Of a stretch of DNA of 64,000 nucleotides, positions 49,601-60,284 are shown in pieces. The DNA is taken from contig JAPTMU010000269.1 in assembly GCA_028583405.1 (NCBI GenBank), forward strand, positions 193,291 to 257,290, read 5' to 3'. Position 1 is the first letter of the stretch; each line of letters opens with the position of its first letter. The notes under the pieces were generated by a model, which was not told the DNA's origin, ran no database searches, and saw only the letters and a list, made by a program, of their open reading frames with translations. The translations under genes were made by a program, and so were the position numbers. The stretch comes from Pogonophryne albipinna (taxonomy: Eukaryota > Chordata > Actinopteri > Perciformes > Artedidraconidae).

Positions 49601-52600
49601 TTGTTTTACACATTCGAAATAAATAAAATAAAATCTCACCTGGCTGAGCCCCTCCAGAATCCTCGGGGTTTCCCTCCTGCGGGGCTCCTCCCCCCGGCTC
49701 CTGATTGGCTCGCGGGCTCCTCGTCGACTCTTCTTCTCGTCATAGTACTCGTGGCGGTAGGAGGCGGGGGGGCGGGCTCTGGGGCTGGAGGCAGTCTTCT
49801 TATTGGAGGAGGGGGGCAGGCCTGAAGCCCTCTTATTGGAGGAGCGTGAGGGGGCGTGGCCTGCAGAGGGGCGGAGCCTCTTCAGGTCCCGGCTGTCGGA
49901 GCGGTCGCTCTTCCTCTTGGTTCCTGACAGACAGAGTTTACATGTCAGGGCTCGACAGTAACGGTTGCCAGGTTGCCATTGGCAACCATTCAGAAAAAAC
50001 GTCCACCACTTCTTGGCCTTTGGTTGCCATCAGTGGAAACCAGTTTCTAACATAAAGAACTAAGGACAGCAAACAGCAAAATGTGCACCCCAAAAGAGAG
50101 AAATGTTAATTATTTGTTGTATTAAGAGCGATATTTAATTATTGTTGTGACCAGTCGGAACCTGAGACTTAAGTTGCACGCCAGGAAGCCATGCACGTTT
50201 ACTCGCGTGCGCGGTGCGTCGTGTTTGTTTTACAAAAAATGGCGAAGCAAATTAAGTTGTTTGACTGTGGGCTAAAAAGTTCGGCCAACCCGTCAACATT
50301 TCAGACGAATGTTCAAAGTGATTCAACTGATGAAGTGCAAGATGAAGCCGAACGAAAAGCAAAGAGGAAATGTGTAAAGTCTAGGGAGGCAAAACATTCT
50401 GCTTCATTGTCCATTCACTTCCTGTAAAAGTTCCTTCAAAATAAGAGTCCAGAACTTATTACTACCAAAATAAAAGTGCAAAACAAAACTTTACCATAGG
50501 AACATATTGGCATACAAATATAATCACTTCTATAAAAAGGGAACACATTTTAAATATAGTTTGACATATTGAAGGAACTTTACAGCATTAATAATTAATA
50601 TCTAATTCTTAACTGTGAATTGTTTTCATTTATTAAACATTAGAAATGTATTAGTCTGGCCAATCCAAGACTTCAATGCTGAAGGGCCAGTGGATCTATG
50701 GTGGGGGTCAGCACAGAGGTCAAGACTTCAATGCTGAAGGGCCAGTGGATCTATGGTGGGGGTCAGCACAGAGGTCAAGACTTCAATGCTGAAGGGCCAG
50801 TGGATCTATGGTGGGGGTCAGCACAGAGGTCAAGACTTCAATGCTGAAGGGCCAGTGGATCTATGGTGGGGGTCAGCACAGAGGTCAAGACTTCAATGCT
50901 GAAGGGCCAGTGGATCTATGGTGGGGGTCAGCACAGAGGTCAAGACTTCGATGCTGAAGGGCCAGTGGATCTATGGTGGGGGTCAGCACAGAGGTCAAGA
51001 CTTCGATGCTGAAGGGCCAGTGGATCTATGGTGGGGGTCAGCACAGAGGTCAAGACTTCGATGCTGAAGGGCCAGTGGATCTATGGTGGGGGTCAGCACA
51101 GAGGTCAAGACTTCAATGCTGAAGGGCCAGTGGATCTATGGTGGGGGTCAGCACAAAGGTCAAGACTTCAATGCTGAAGGGCCAGTGGATCTATGGTGGG
51201 GGTCAGCACAGAGGTCAAGACTTCAATGCTGAAGGGCCAGTGGATCTATGGTGGGGGTCAGCACAAAGGTCAAGACTTCAATGCTGAAGGGCCAGTGGAT
51301 CTATGGTGGGGGTCAGCACAGAGGTCAAGACTTCAATGCTGAAGGGCCAGTGGATCTATGGTGGGGGTCAGCACAGAGGTCAAGACTTCAATGCTGAAGG
51401 GCCAGTGGATCTATGGTGGGGGTCAGCACAGAGGTCAAGACTTCAATGCTGAAGGGCCAGTTGATCTATGGTGGGGGTCAGCACAGAGGTCAAGACTTCA
51501 ATGCTGAAGGGCCAGTGGATCTATGGTGGGGGTCAGCACAGAGGTCAGGAAAACCCACATTTGAAAGGGAGTCAACGGATGACCAAGAAACTAGTGATCT
51601 GTGAAGAACAGCAGCACTACTTAGTATACCAGTAATTGAGGGTGGGCACGTTTCCTCCCACTTAGGTTTCAAATCATTGTGTTAATTACTTATTGTAAAG
51701 CATTTGAACATTCTTTTGTGTCACATGTTCATCATTAAGTTGATGTGTAACTGCATAGTATCTTCATTATTTAAAATATAAGGTGACTAAAAATGGCAAC
51801 CGTATTTTCAGTTTTGGCAACCAAAAGCTGATGACTGGTTGCCTGGCAACCACTTTTAAAAGTTAGCGTTGAGCCCTGCATGTGTTGGTAAAACACTGAG
51901 TGTCCTCCTCCAACATGAGAGTAGCATGCTAACAAAGGTATCCCAACTGTAGCTGTGAACATGACAGGATGTGTGATTACCTAGAAGAGCATCAGGACTG
52001 TTTGAGGCAGATGATAGCTATGTGATTAACATGATGATTCAGCCTCTATGGAGAGAGACATCAAGCATGCTCATTTCTGACGTGGAGCTAATCTGAAGTA
52101 AACATTGAATACTGCTTTCTATTCCTCCATCTTGTGACTGTGTAACTCCCTCTCTTGGATATCAGCATGTGAAGGACACTGTTCAGGAACTAGTCTCTGT
52201 ATGTGATGACTCCTTCCATTCTGGAGAGGATCACAGATACATGGATCCTGAGGATCACAGATACATGGATCCTGAGGATCACAGATACATGGATCCTGAG
52301 GATCACAGATACATGGATCCTGAGGATCACAGATACACGGATCCTGAGGATCACAGATACACGGATCCTGAGGATCACAGATACACGGATCCTGAGGATC
52401 ACAGATACATGGATCCTGAGGATCACAGATACATGGATCCTGAGGATCACAGATACATGGATCCTGAGATGAAGCTCAAGCCGGGGACCAGGGAGAGTTT
52501 CTAACAGCATGTTAGTAATATTCACTGTTACATGAGATTACCTGAAGGATTATTAATCAGGTAGCATCAGTTATTCAGTTAGTGACACATTCTACATTAT

Positions 52601-55093
52601 ATTTTGTACGTTACTATAGGGACCTTTCAGTCCTTGGGACATATTTACAACGTCTGCATTTAACTTCTGCCTAAAACCTGCATCTTGCTTCTAAATCTGC
52701 ACCTTACCCAAAGATATTTATCCATGTATGAACATTACTACAGCACTGCTCTGATATGTTCATTTATTGAAGCTTCATGCTACTCTGTGCACTTTGTGGT
52801 TTGATGCAGACTGCATTTCGTTGTATTCTGTGAAATGAAATGCATGTATTTAATAACACTAGAGTTGACTGAAGTGTTTCTGCAGACTAACCTTTCTTGT
52901 CGCTGACGGATCGCTCCGTCTCCGGGTTGTAAAGCTCGTCGTCCTGATCTGGAGCTTCAGTCAGAATATCTTCCAGAACATTTAACTCTCCATCTGAAAC
53001 AACAACAACACAGTCAGCATCCAGAGGACACAAGCATCCGTCTGAGCTCCAGGACAGCAGAGAGAAGAACATGTTAACCAACCAGGACCCTTCTTTAAAT
53101 CATAAGAAATGTGTTCATATTGAGTTCAGGGCGCTTCCTGCTGTCAGGACGATGAAATGAGCTGAGACTCGTCGCCTGGCTGCAGACTCAGTGAATTAAA
53201 GACAAATCTGAATTCTGAGAATTTCAGAAAAAAGTCAGAATTTTGATGAAAATGAATTCATAATACTGACTTTTCAGAAATGAAAAATCAACATTTTGAG
53301 GTTGTCAGAAACATTTCTTAATTTTAGAAAAAGTCAGAATTCTGAGATTTTTCTAAATCAGTCAGGACTTAAGGACAAAAGGCCATTTTGAGAAAACTCA
53401 GAATCTGGTCTCCATTTTGAAATGTTGACGTTGTCTGAAAAATTTCAGAATTTTGAGATTTTCTGAAAAAGTTGAAAGAGTAAAATGCATTTTGGTGAAA
53501 AGTCCGAATTCTGATCAATTTTTTTTGGTTGTCAGAAAAAAATTCTCTATTTGAGAAAAACGCAGAATTAAAAAACATTTATCTAGTAACATACACATGA
53601 TAACTTGTCACATGATGACTAGTCAGATGTTAACTAGTCAGATGTTAACTAGTCAGATGTTAACTAGTCACACACACACACACACACGTTAAGTCACATG
53701 TTAACTAGTCACATGTTAACTAGTCACACACACACATGTTAAGTCACATGTTAACAAGTCACATGTTAACTAGTCACACACACACATGTTAAGTCACATG
53801 TTAACTAGTCACATGTTAACTAGTCACATGTTAAGTCACATGTTAACTAGTCACATGTTAACTAGTCACATGTTAACTAGTCACACACACACACACACAC
53901 ATGTTAAGTCACATGTTAACTAGTCACATGTTAACTAGTCACATGTTAACTAGTCACACACACACGTTAAGTCACATGTTAACTAGTCACATGATAACTA
54001 GTCACATGTTAACTAGTCACATGATAACTAGTCACATGTTAACTAGTCACACACACATGTTAAGTCACATGATAACTAGTCACATGTTAACTAGTCACAT
54101 GATAACTAGTCACATGTTAACTAGTCACACACACATGTTAAGTCACATGATAACTAGTCACATGATAACTAGTCACATGTTAACTAGTCACATGATAACT
54201 AGTCACATGATAACTAGTCACATGTTAACTAGTCACATGATAACTAGTCACATGATAACTAGTCACATGTTAACTAGTCACATGATAACTAGTCACATGA
54301 TAACTAGTCACATGTTAACTAGTCACATGTTAACTAGTCACATGATAACTAGTCACATGTTAACTAGTCACATGATAACTAGTCACATGTTAACTAGTCA
54401 CATGATAACTAGTCACATGATAACTAGTCACATGTTAACTAGTCACATGTTAACTAGTCACACACACATGTTAGTCACATGATAACTAGTCACATGATAA
54501 CTAGTCACATGATAACTAGTCACATGTTAACTAGTCACACACACATGTTAACTAGTCACATGTTAACTAGTCACATGTTAACTAGTCACATGATAACTAG
54601 TCACATGTTAACTAGTCACACACACATGTTAAGTCACATGTTAACTAGTCACATGATAACTAGTCTAAAATAATAAACTGATGATGGATCCCAGCGAAAC
54701 AAAGAGCGCAGGGATGGGGTACTCTGTTTTATTTGTACGGGTTTCTCTGTATTTAATAAAATATAGCTTTATCTTAACGTTCAATCGTTCCTTTGATGTA
54801 TGTGTGTTTGTGTAAACCTACATTAACTCTGACTGGTTGAGAACAACAACAACAACAACAGATGATTGTGTTTGTTTATCTCTGACCTGTTGACAGCTCG
54901 ATACTTTAATGTGTATCTCTCATATATATACTCATGTGTGTTTGTTAGAGGAGCAGATCACAACCTGCTGGCTCGGAGAGAAACTCCTCTGCATCCCAGC
55001 AGAACAAAGATAGCATCATGCTAACTCTGATGCTAAGCTAATGCTACCAGGTCCGTCAGCCTCACCTTTGTCCTCGCGCCGCTCGGCCGCCAT
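46652..55093 (-). CDS. ythdc1: YTHDC1, N-terminal seven coding exons (3' part missing)
   Basis: Exons on the - strand: 55093-55066, 52993-52892, 49923-49640, 48315-47967, 47717-47655, 47573-47479 and 46760-46652, all in matching phase, about 343 residues. The start is [29 protein letters not shown] is nearly identical to the mammalian protein. A basic region and a long glutamate-rich segment follow (116 codons in 48315-47967). The YTH domain begins with [20 protein letters not shown] and [17 protein letters not shown], whose W corresponds to one wall of the m6A-binding cage. The protein reads m6A in nuclear RNA and affects splicing and export. The second half of the YTH domain and the C-terminus are not in the window. 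Introns are loaded with minisatellites and a hAT remnant. Confidence 0.95.
46870..47470. repeat. 22-bp minisatellite in a YTHDC1 intron
   Basis: The unit contains AGGAAGTAGAGAGGTGATCA followed by AC, about 27 copies with AAAAGG and TAATGAAC variants. It fills almost the whole intron between the exons at 46760 and 47479 and ends about 10 bp before the donor site. Confidence 0.95.
48365..49605. repeat. 28-bp minisatellite in a YTHDC1 intron
   Basis: The unit contains GATACGTGCCGTGTGGATGT followed by GATTGGCT, about 44 copies. Most units carry ATTGG, the inverse of a CCAAT box; the GATCGGCT variant loses it. As 28 is not a multiple of 3 and the - strand unit has no stop, all three - frames stay open for 338-434 codons, giving artefactual [13 protein letters not shown] frames. 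Confidence 0.95.
50191..50427 (+). pseudogene. Probable hAT transposase N-terminal fragment
   Basis: A 78-codon frame whose likely original start is the internal [11 protein letters not shown]. It has a lysine-rich segment ([12 protein letters not shown]) and then ends. It lies inside the hAT-like element with no downstream zinc-finger or dimerisation domain. Assignment rests on position and the general look of hAT N-termini. Confidence 0.35.
50667..51547. repeat. 55-bp minisatellite, 16 nearly identical copies
   Basis: The unit starts AAGACTTCAATGCTGAAGGG and ends GTCAGCACAGAGGTC. Copies differ at only one or two sites (CAATG/CGATG, CAGAGG/CAAAGG), so the array is recently homogenised. It lies inside the hAT remnant within a YTHDC1 intron. 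Confidence 0.97.
52229..52468. repeat. 24-bp minisatellite, ten copies
   Basis: The unit contains GATCACAGATACATGGATCC followed by TGAG, with an ACACGG variant in three central copies. A 24-bp unit keeps frames open on both strands; no product is inferred. It lies in the YTHDC1 intron between the exons at 49923 and 52892. Confidence 0.95.
53200..53585. repeat. Degenerate TCAGAATTTTGAGA-type repeat
   Basis: Loose tandem copies of a motif around TCAGAATTTTGAGAA in YTHDC1 intron 1, too diverged to give a firm unit length. Confidence 0.5.
53590..54666. repeat. 15-bp minisatellite with (CA)n interludes
   Basis: The unit ACTAGTCACATGTTA or ACTAGTCACATGATA (about 65 copies) is broken at intervals by CACACACACATGTTAAGT blocks. 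It lies in YTHDC1 intron 1 and contains ACTAGT and ACATGT palindromes in every unit. Confidence 0.95.
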
Positions 55094-55300
55094 CACAGCC
55101 GCTGTCACGTGCTCCTGCCTCGCGCCCAGGTAACACTGCAGGTGAGCAGATTGTATTATGATTGAAACACGAAATAAAAAGAAAAACAGCGAGAGAAGAA
55201 GAGAGAAAATGGCGGAGTGATCTGTTGTTGGAGCTTCTTCATCTGCTGCTCCAGCGGCGGGAAGGAGTAGCGCCCCCAGCGGCCGGAGGGTGGAACTTAT
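55094..55300 (-). promoter_or_regulatory. Probable YTHDC1 promoter / 5' UTR
   Basis: The stretch directly upstream of the ATG at 55093 contains CGCGCCCAGG and CAGCGGCCGGAGG blocks. It ends at the 18-bp array, leaving only about 200 bp of non-repeat DNA. Promoter function is inferred from position. Confidence 0.4.
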
Positions 55301-55304
55301 CTAC

Positions 55305-56505
55305 CCGATGCTAACAAACCAGTCATTGCTAACAAACCAGTCTATGCTAACAAACCAGTCATTGCTAACAAACCAGTCTATGCTAACAAACCAGTCATTG
55401 CTAACAAACCAGTCTATGCTAACAAACCAGTCATTGCTAACAAACCAGTCTATGCTAACAAACCAGTCATTGCTAACAAACCAGTCATTGCTAACAAACC
55501 AGTCATTGCTAACAAACCAGTCATTGCTAACAAACCAGTCTATGCTAACAAACCAGTCATTGCTAACAAACCAGTCATTGCTAACAAACCAGTCATTGCT
55601 AACAAACCAGTCTATGCTAACAAACCAGTCATTGCTAACAAACCAGTCATTGCTAACAAACCAGTCTATGCTAACAAACCAGTCTATGCTAACAAACCAG
55701 TCATTGCTAACAAACCAGTCTATGCTAACAAACCAGTCTATGCTAACAAACCAGTCATTGCTAACAAACCAGTCTATGCTAACAAACCAGTCTATGCTAA
55801 CAAACCAGTCATTGCTAACAAACCAGTGATTTGTAACAAACCAGTCATTGGTAACAAACCAGTCATTGCTAACAAACCAGTGATTTGTAACAAACCAGTC
55901 ATTGGTAACAAACCAGTCATTGCTAACAAACCAGTCATTGCTAACAAACCAGTCATTGCTAACAAACCAGTCTATGCTAACAAACCAGTCATTGCTAACA
56001 AACCAGTCATTGCTAACAAACCAGTCTATGCTAACAAACCAGTCTATGCTAACAAACCAGTCATTGCTAACAAACCAGTCTATGCTAACAAACCAGTCTA
56101 TGCTAACAAACCAGTCATTGCTAACAAACCAGTCTATGCTAACAAACCAGTCATTGCTAACAAACCAGTCATTGCTAACAAACCAGTCTATGCTAACAAA
56201 CCAGTCTATGCTAACAAACCAGTCATTGCTAACAAACCAGTCTATGCTAACAAACCAGTCTATGGTAACAAACCAGTCATTGCTAACAAACCAGTCTATG
56301 CTAACAAACCAGTCTATGCTAACAAACCAGTCATTGCTAACAAACCAGTGATTTATAACAAACCAGTCATTGGTAACAAACCAGTCATTGCTAACAAACC
56401 AGTCTATGCTAACAAACCAGTCTATGCTAACAAACCAGTCATTGCTAACAAACCAGTGATTTATAACAAACCAGTCATTGCTAACAAACCAGTCATTGCT
56501 AACAC
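55305..56505. repeat. 18-bp minisatellite upstream of YTHDC1
   Basis: The unit GCTAACAAACCAGTCATT alternates with GCTAACAAACCAGTCTAT and rarer GATTTGTAAC or GGTAAC variants, about 66 copies. An 18-bp unit gives long + strand frames (ANKPVI or TNQSLL repeats, up to 251 codons) with no sign of being genes. Confidence 0.95.
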
Positions 56506-56614
56506 AATGTGTTACATTAGATATTCAGAAGCAGGAGTGAAAGAAAATAATCATATTACATTACAACATTTACAAAACTGAGAGGAAAAACAAAGTGACA
56601 GAGACATGGAGGAA

Positions 56615-57460
56615 GAGAGTGGAGCCTGATGGGACACTAGGGACAGGGGGGAGAGCTACCAGGAAGAGAGTGGAGCCTGATGGGGACACTGGGGACAGGG
56701 GGGAGAGCGACCAGGAAGAGAGTGGAGCCTGATGGGGACACTGGGGACAGGGGGAGAGCTACCAGGAAGAGAGTGGAGCCTGATGGGACACTAGGGACAG
56801 GGGGGAGAGCTACCAGGAAGAGAGTGGAGCCTGATGGGGACACTGGGGACAGGGGGAGAGCTACCAGGAAGAGAGTGGAGCCTGATGGGACACTAGGGAC
56901 AGGGGGGAGAGCTACCAGGAAGAGAGTGGAGCCTGATGGGGACACTGGGGACAGGGGGGAGAGCGACCAGGAAGAGAGTGGAGCCTGATGGGGACACTGG
57001 GGACAGGGGGAGAGCTACCAGGAAGAGAGTGGAGCCTGATGGGGACACTGGGGACAGGGGGAGAGCTACCAGGAAGAGAGTGGAGCCTGATGGGGACACT
57101 GGGGACAGAGCTACCAGGAAGAGAGTGGAGCCTGATGGGACACTGGGGACAGGGGGAGAGCGACCAGGAAGAGAGTGGAGCCTGATGGGGACACTGGGGA
57201 CAGGGGGAGAGCTACCAGGAAGAGAGTGGAGCCTGATGGGGACACTGGGGACAGAGCTACCAGGAAGAGAGTGGAGCCTGATGGGACACTGGGGACAGGG
57301 GGAGAGCGACCAGGAAGAGAGTGGAGCCTGATGGGGACACTGGGGACAGGGGGAAAAGCGACCAGGAAGAGAGTGGAGCCTGATGGGGACACTGGGGACA
57401 GAGCTACCAGGAAGAGAGTGGAGCCTGATGGGGACACAGGGGACAGAGCTACCAGGAAGG
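56615..57460. repeat. 51-bp minisatellite, about 17 copies
   Basis: The unit contains ACCAGGAAGAGAGTGGAGCC and GGGGACACTGGGGACAGGGG. Copies vary by short deletions in the G-runs. The G-rich strand is +. Confidence 0.93.
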
Positions 57461-57639
57461 CTCTTTTTAATTATTTGAGTGAAACAGGGCTGATTAAATA
57501 ATGTTAAATAACTTAAACACCGTGGTATTCTTCCACAAGTGGTGACAGGATGACACGGCGATACAGTAGGGGGCGGTATGCTCCTTACAGCTGTTTGCAA
57601 TCCGCCAATAACCGAGAGAAGAAGAACATTATCCAGAAG

Positions 57640-57715
57640 AGGAGCCCTGACATTAAGCTGCTACCTGTTAGCTGCTAGCTGCTACCTGTTAGCTGCTAGC
57701 TGTTAGCTGCAGCCA
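57640..57715. repeat. Short GCTACCTGTTAGCTGCTAGCT repeat
   Basis: Imperfect copies of TGTTAGCTGCTAGCTGCTAC between two minisatellites; no gene is seen. Confidence 0.6.
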
Positions 57716-57790
57716 GTAGGGATCGATCAACAGCTGCTCATCAGATTCTAGTCTCTCCCAGCCTCTAATCTTCAGCTGAGCTTCTCCTCA

Positions 57791-58059
57791 GTGTGTGGTT
57801 CTCTCCGCTAGGGGCCAGTATGTTCCTCAGTGTGTGGTTCTCTCCGCTAGGGGCCAGTATGTTCCTCAGTGTGTGGTTCTCTCCGCTAGGGGCCAGTATG
57901 TTCCTCAGTGTGTGGTTCTCTCCGCTAGGGGCCAGTATGTTCCTCAGTGTGTGGTTCTCTCCGCTAGGGGCCAGTATGTTCCTCAGTGTGTGGTTCTCTC
58001 CGCTAGGGGCCAGTATGTTCCTCAGTGTGTGGTTCTCTCCGCTAGGGGCCAGTATGTTC
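57791..58059. repeat. 39-bp minisatellite, seven copies, upstream of UFC1
   Basis: The unit contains TGTGTGGTTCTCTCCGCTAG and GGGCCAGTATGTTCCTCAG, with essentially no variation between copies. It ends about 195 bp before the UFC1 start codon. A 39-bp unit keeps + frames open (MWFSPLGAS-type), rejected as protein. Confidence 0.97.
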
Positions 58060-58253
58060 AGACTGTAGAAGCTCGAACTCGGTTTTGAAAATCCCTAACA
58101 GGAAGTGCTTCGTGTGACTGTGAGCTGTCAGACCGGAAGTCCACGTCAGTCAGACGCGTTTAAAGCTCCGACTGTAGTTGTAGTTGAGCTGTAAAGTTTG
58201 AACTACAGTTTGAATACTTTTTAAAGCAGTTTGTATCTAAAGCTGTTGTTCAG

Positions 58254-58772
58254 ATGGCGGACGAGGCCACGCGCAGGGCGGCGTCGCAGGTGCCGCTCCT
58301 GAAGACACATGCCGGGCCGCGGGACCGCGCACTGTGGCCCGCGCGCCTGAAGGAGGAATACCAGGCGCTGATTGGCTCCGTGGAGGCGAACAAGAAGTCA
58401 GACAGCGACTGGTACCGCCTCGAGAGCAACGCGGACGGCACGCGCTGGAGCGGCAGCTGCTGGTTCATCCACGAGCTGCTCCGGTACGACTTCCGCCTGG
58501 AGTTCGAGATCCCGGTCACTTACCCGGTCACCGCACCGGAAGTAGCTATCCCGGAGCTGGACGGCAAGACCGCGAAGATGTTCCGCGGCGGGAAGATCTG
58601 CCTCACGGAGCACTTCGCGCCGCTTTGGGCTCGCAACGCGCCGCGCTTCGGGCTCGCGCACCTGATGACGCTGGGCCTCGCGCCCTGGCTCGCGGTGGAA
58701 ATACCGGACCTGATCAGCAAAGGGCTCGTGGTGCACAGGGAGCGGCAGGGTGACGTGGCAGCGGCAGAGTGA
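58254..58772 (+). CDS. ufc1: UFM1-conjugating enzyme UFC1, intronless
   Basis: A complete 172-residue E2-like protein (human UFC1 has 167). It accepts UFM1 from the E1 UBA5 as a thioester and passes it to the UFL1 complex, mainly for ER-bound ribosome modification. The catalytic cysteine is C116 in [10 protein letters not shown], at the same residue number as in mammals; [17 protein letters not shown] and [16 protein letters not shown] are near-identical family blocks. The whole gene is one exon with a very GC-rich third codon position, whereas the mammalian gene is split into several exons, so this may be a retrocopy. The C-terminal QGDVAAAE differs from the family tail and repeats as DNA just downstream. 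An AATAAA lies at 58860. Confidence 0.95.
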   Translation: MADEATRRAASQVPLLKTHAGPRDRALWPARLKEEYQALIGSVEANKKSDSDWYRLESNADGTRWSGSCWFIHELLRYDFRLEFEIPVTYPVTAPEVAIPELDGKTAKMFRGGKICLTEHFAPLWARNAPRFGLAHLMTLGLAPWLAVEIPDLISKGLVVHRERQGDVAAAE

Positions 58773-59000
58773 TGAGGGAGTGGCAGGGTGAAGTGGCAGC
58801 GGCAGAGTGATGAGGGAGCGGCAGGGTGACGCGGTAGCGGCAGGATGACGTCACAGACTAATAAACACCTGGAACTGAACCCAGTGAAAGAACTGATGAG
58901 ACTTTATTTTAATTATAAAATATAATGTAACATGTTGTGACGGTGCTGAAGATGAACTGAGATAATGTAACATGTTGTGACGGTGCTGAAGATGAACTGA
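58745..59000. repeat. Short tandem duplications in the UFC1 3' flank
   Basis: A GC-rich block (GGCAGGGTGA and AGTGGCAGCGGCAGAGTGAT) is repeated about three times from within the last codons of UFC1. A 40-bp block (start AATGTAACATGTTGTGACGG) is then duplicated at about 58922 and 58964. Confidence 0.75.
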
Positions 59001-59109
59001 GAGGGCTCTGAAATAAAAAGTGATTAAAAATGAAATGAGGTGTTTATTTTATTATAAAAATAAGAGTGATTTGTTAGAAATGAAACACCTGAAAGGTAGA
59101 TCTGATGTT

Positions 59110-60008
59110 CTGGAGAGAGGAGGAGCAGAGAGGAGGACCAGAGAGGAGGAGCAGAGAGGAGAACCAGAGAGGAGGACCAGGGAGGAGGACCAGAGAGGAG
59201 CAGAGAGGAGGAGCAGAGAGGAGGAGCAGAGAGGAGGACCAGAGAGGAGGAGCAGGGAGGAGGACCAGAGAGGAGCAGAGAGGAGGAGCAGAGAGGAGGA
59301 CCAGAGAGGAGCAGAGAGGAGGACCAGGGAGGAGGACCAGAGAGGAGCAGAGAGGAGGAGCAGAGAGGAGGACCAGAGAGGAGGACCAGAGAGGAGGAGC
59401 AGAGAGGAGAACCAGAGAGGAGGAGCAGAGAGGAGGAGCAGAGAGGAGGAGCAGAGAGGAGAACCAGAGAGGAGAACCAGAGAGGAGGAGCAGAGAGGAG
59501 GAGCAGAGAGGAGAACCAGAGAGGAGGACCAGAGAGGAGGACCAGAGAGGAGGACCAGAGAGGAGGAGCAGAGAGGAGGAGCAGAGAGGAGGACCAGAGA
59601 GGAGGACCAGGGAGGAGGACCAGGGAGGAGGAGCAGAGAGGAGGAGCAGAGAGGAGGACCAGAGAGGAGGACCAGGGAGGAGGACCAGGGAGGAGGAGCA
59701 GAGAGGAGGAGCAGGGAGGAGGACCAGGGAGGAGGAGCAGAGAGGAGGACCAGAGAGGAGAACCAGAGAGGAGGAGCAGGGAGGAGGACCAGAGAGGAGG
59801 AGCAGGGAGGAGGAGCAGAGAGGAGGAGCAGAGAGGAGGAGCAGGGAGGAGGAGCAGAGAGGAGGAGCAGAGAGGAGAACCAGAGAGGAGGAGCAGAGAG
59901 GAGGACCAGAGAGGAGGAGCAGGGAGGAGGAGCAGAGAGGAGGACCAGAGAGGAGGAGCAGAGAGGAGGACCAGAGAGGAGGACCAGAGAGGAGGACCAG
60001 AGAGGAGG
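59110..60008. repeat. 13-bp purine-rich minisatellite
   Basis: The unit CAGAGAGGAGGAC (or ..AG) recurs about 70 times, with AACC and GGGAGG variants. The + strand is almost all purine with one C per unit. A unit of 13 leaves all + frames open (REEEQRGG-type, over 300 codons) and LLLLSAPP-type frames on -; no gene is inferred. Confidence 0.95.
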
Positions 60009-60179
60009 ACTCCGGTCACTCTGGGACAGCCACTGAAACCTCATCCTCTTTATTGTGATGGCATTTAAACACGCAGACATTAAAACATTACGCTTTTCAA
60101 AATGATGACTTTAACAAATGGAACTTAGTTAACGTGATAAACATGCCGTCGGTTCTCAGTGAGTTATCATTATTTATTA

Positions 60180-60181
60180 AT

Positions 60182-60214
<33 letters not shown>
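60180..60214. repeat. (ATG)n microsatellite
   Basis: About eleven ATG/GAT units just downstream of the fukutin stop codon. Confidence 0.95.
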
Positions 60215-60284
60215 TGACAGCCAGCGGGCGTCCGCAGAAAGATTTCAGAATAAAAGAAACTGCAAATGTTTTCTTCATTTAGTT

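Larger units (their letters stand above)
49946..51878. mobile_element. hAT-like transposon remnant containing a minisatellite
   Basis: Ends are CAGGGCTCGACAGTAAC (49946) and the reverse complement CAGGGCTCAACGCTAAC (ending 51878), 14 of 17 positions matching. They are flanked by CATGT on both sides (49941-49945 and 51879-51883). The CAGGGCTCGA start is typical of fish hAT families. A + strand frame at 50191-50427 contains [20 protein letters not shown], plausibly the N-terminus of the old transposase, and stops. The hAT core is gone; the middle is the 55-bp array. hAT duplications are normally 8 bp, so CATGT may be a decayed remnant. Confidence 0.65.

Noticed and set aside
48309..49639. Three overlapping - strand frames of 338-434 codons (HPHGTYQPI repeats)
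   Set aside because: Stop-free 28-bp minisatellite within a YTHDC1 intron; same peptide in three frames.
53590..54666. CRISPR-like regular repeats
   Set aside because: Units abut with no unique spacers, and the DNA is vertebrate; it is a minisatellite. The same applies to the other arrays.
55290..56581. Repeat proteins of ANKPVI or TNQSLL type
   Set aside because: Read from an 18-bp array; no signal sequence, domain or splice context.
58250..58753. Long frames on other phases of the UFC1 exon
   Set aside because: GC-rich shadows; only the 172-codon frame matches a known family.
59020..60080. Arginine/glutamate-rich and leucine/serine-rich frames of over 300 codons
   Set aside because: Opposite strands of the same 13-bp purine repeat.
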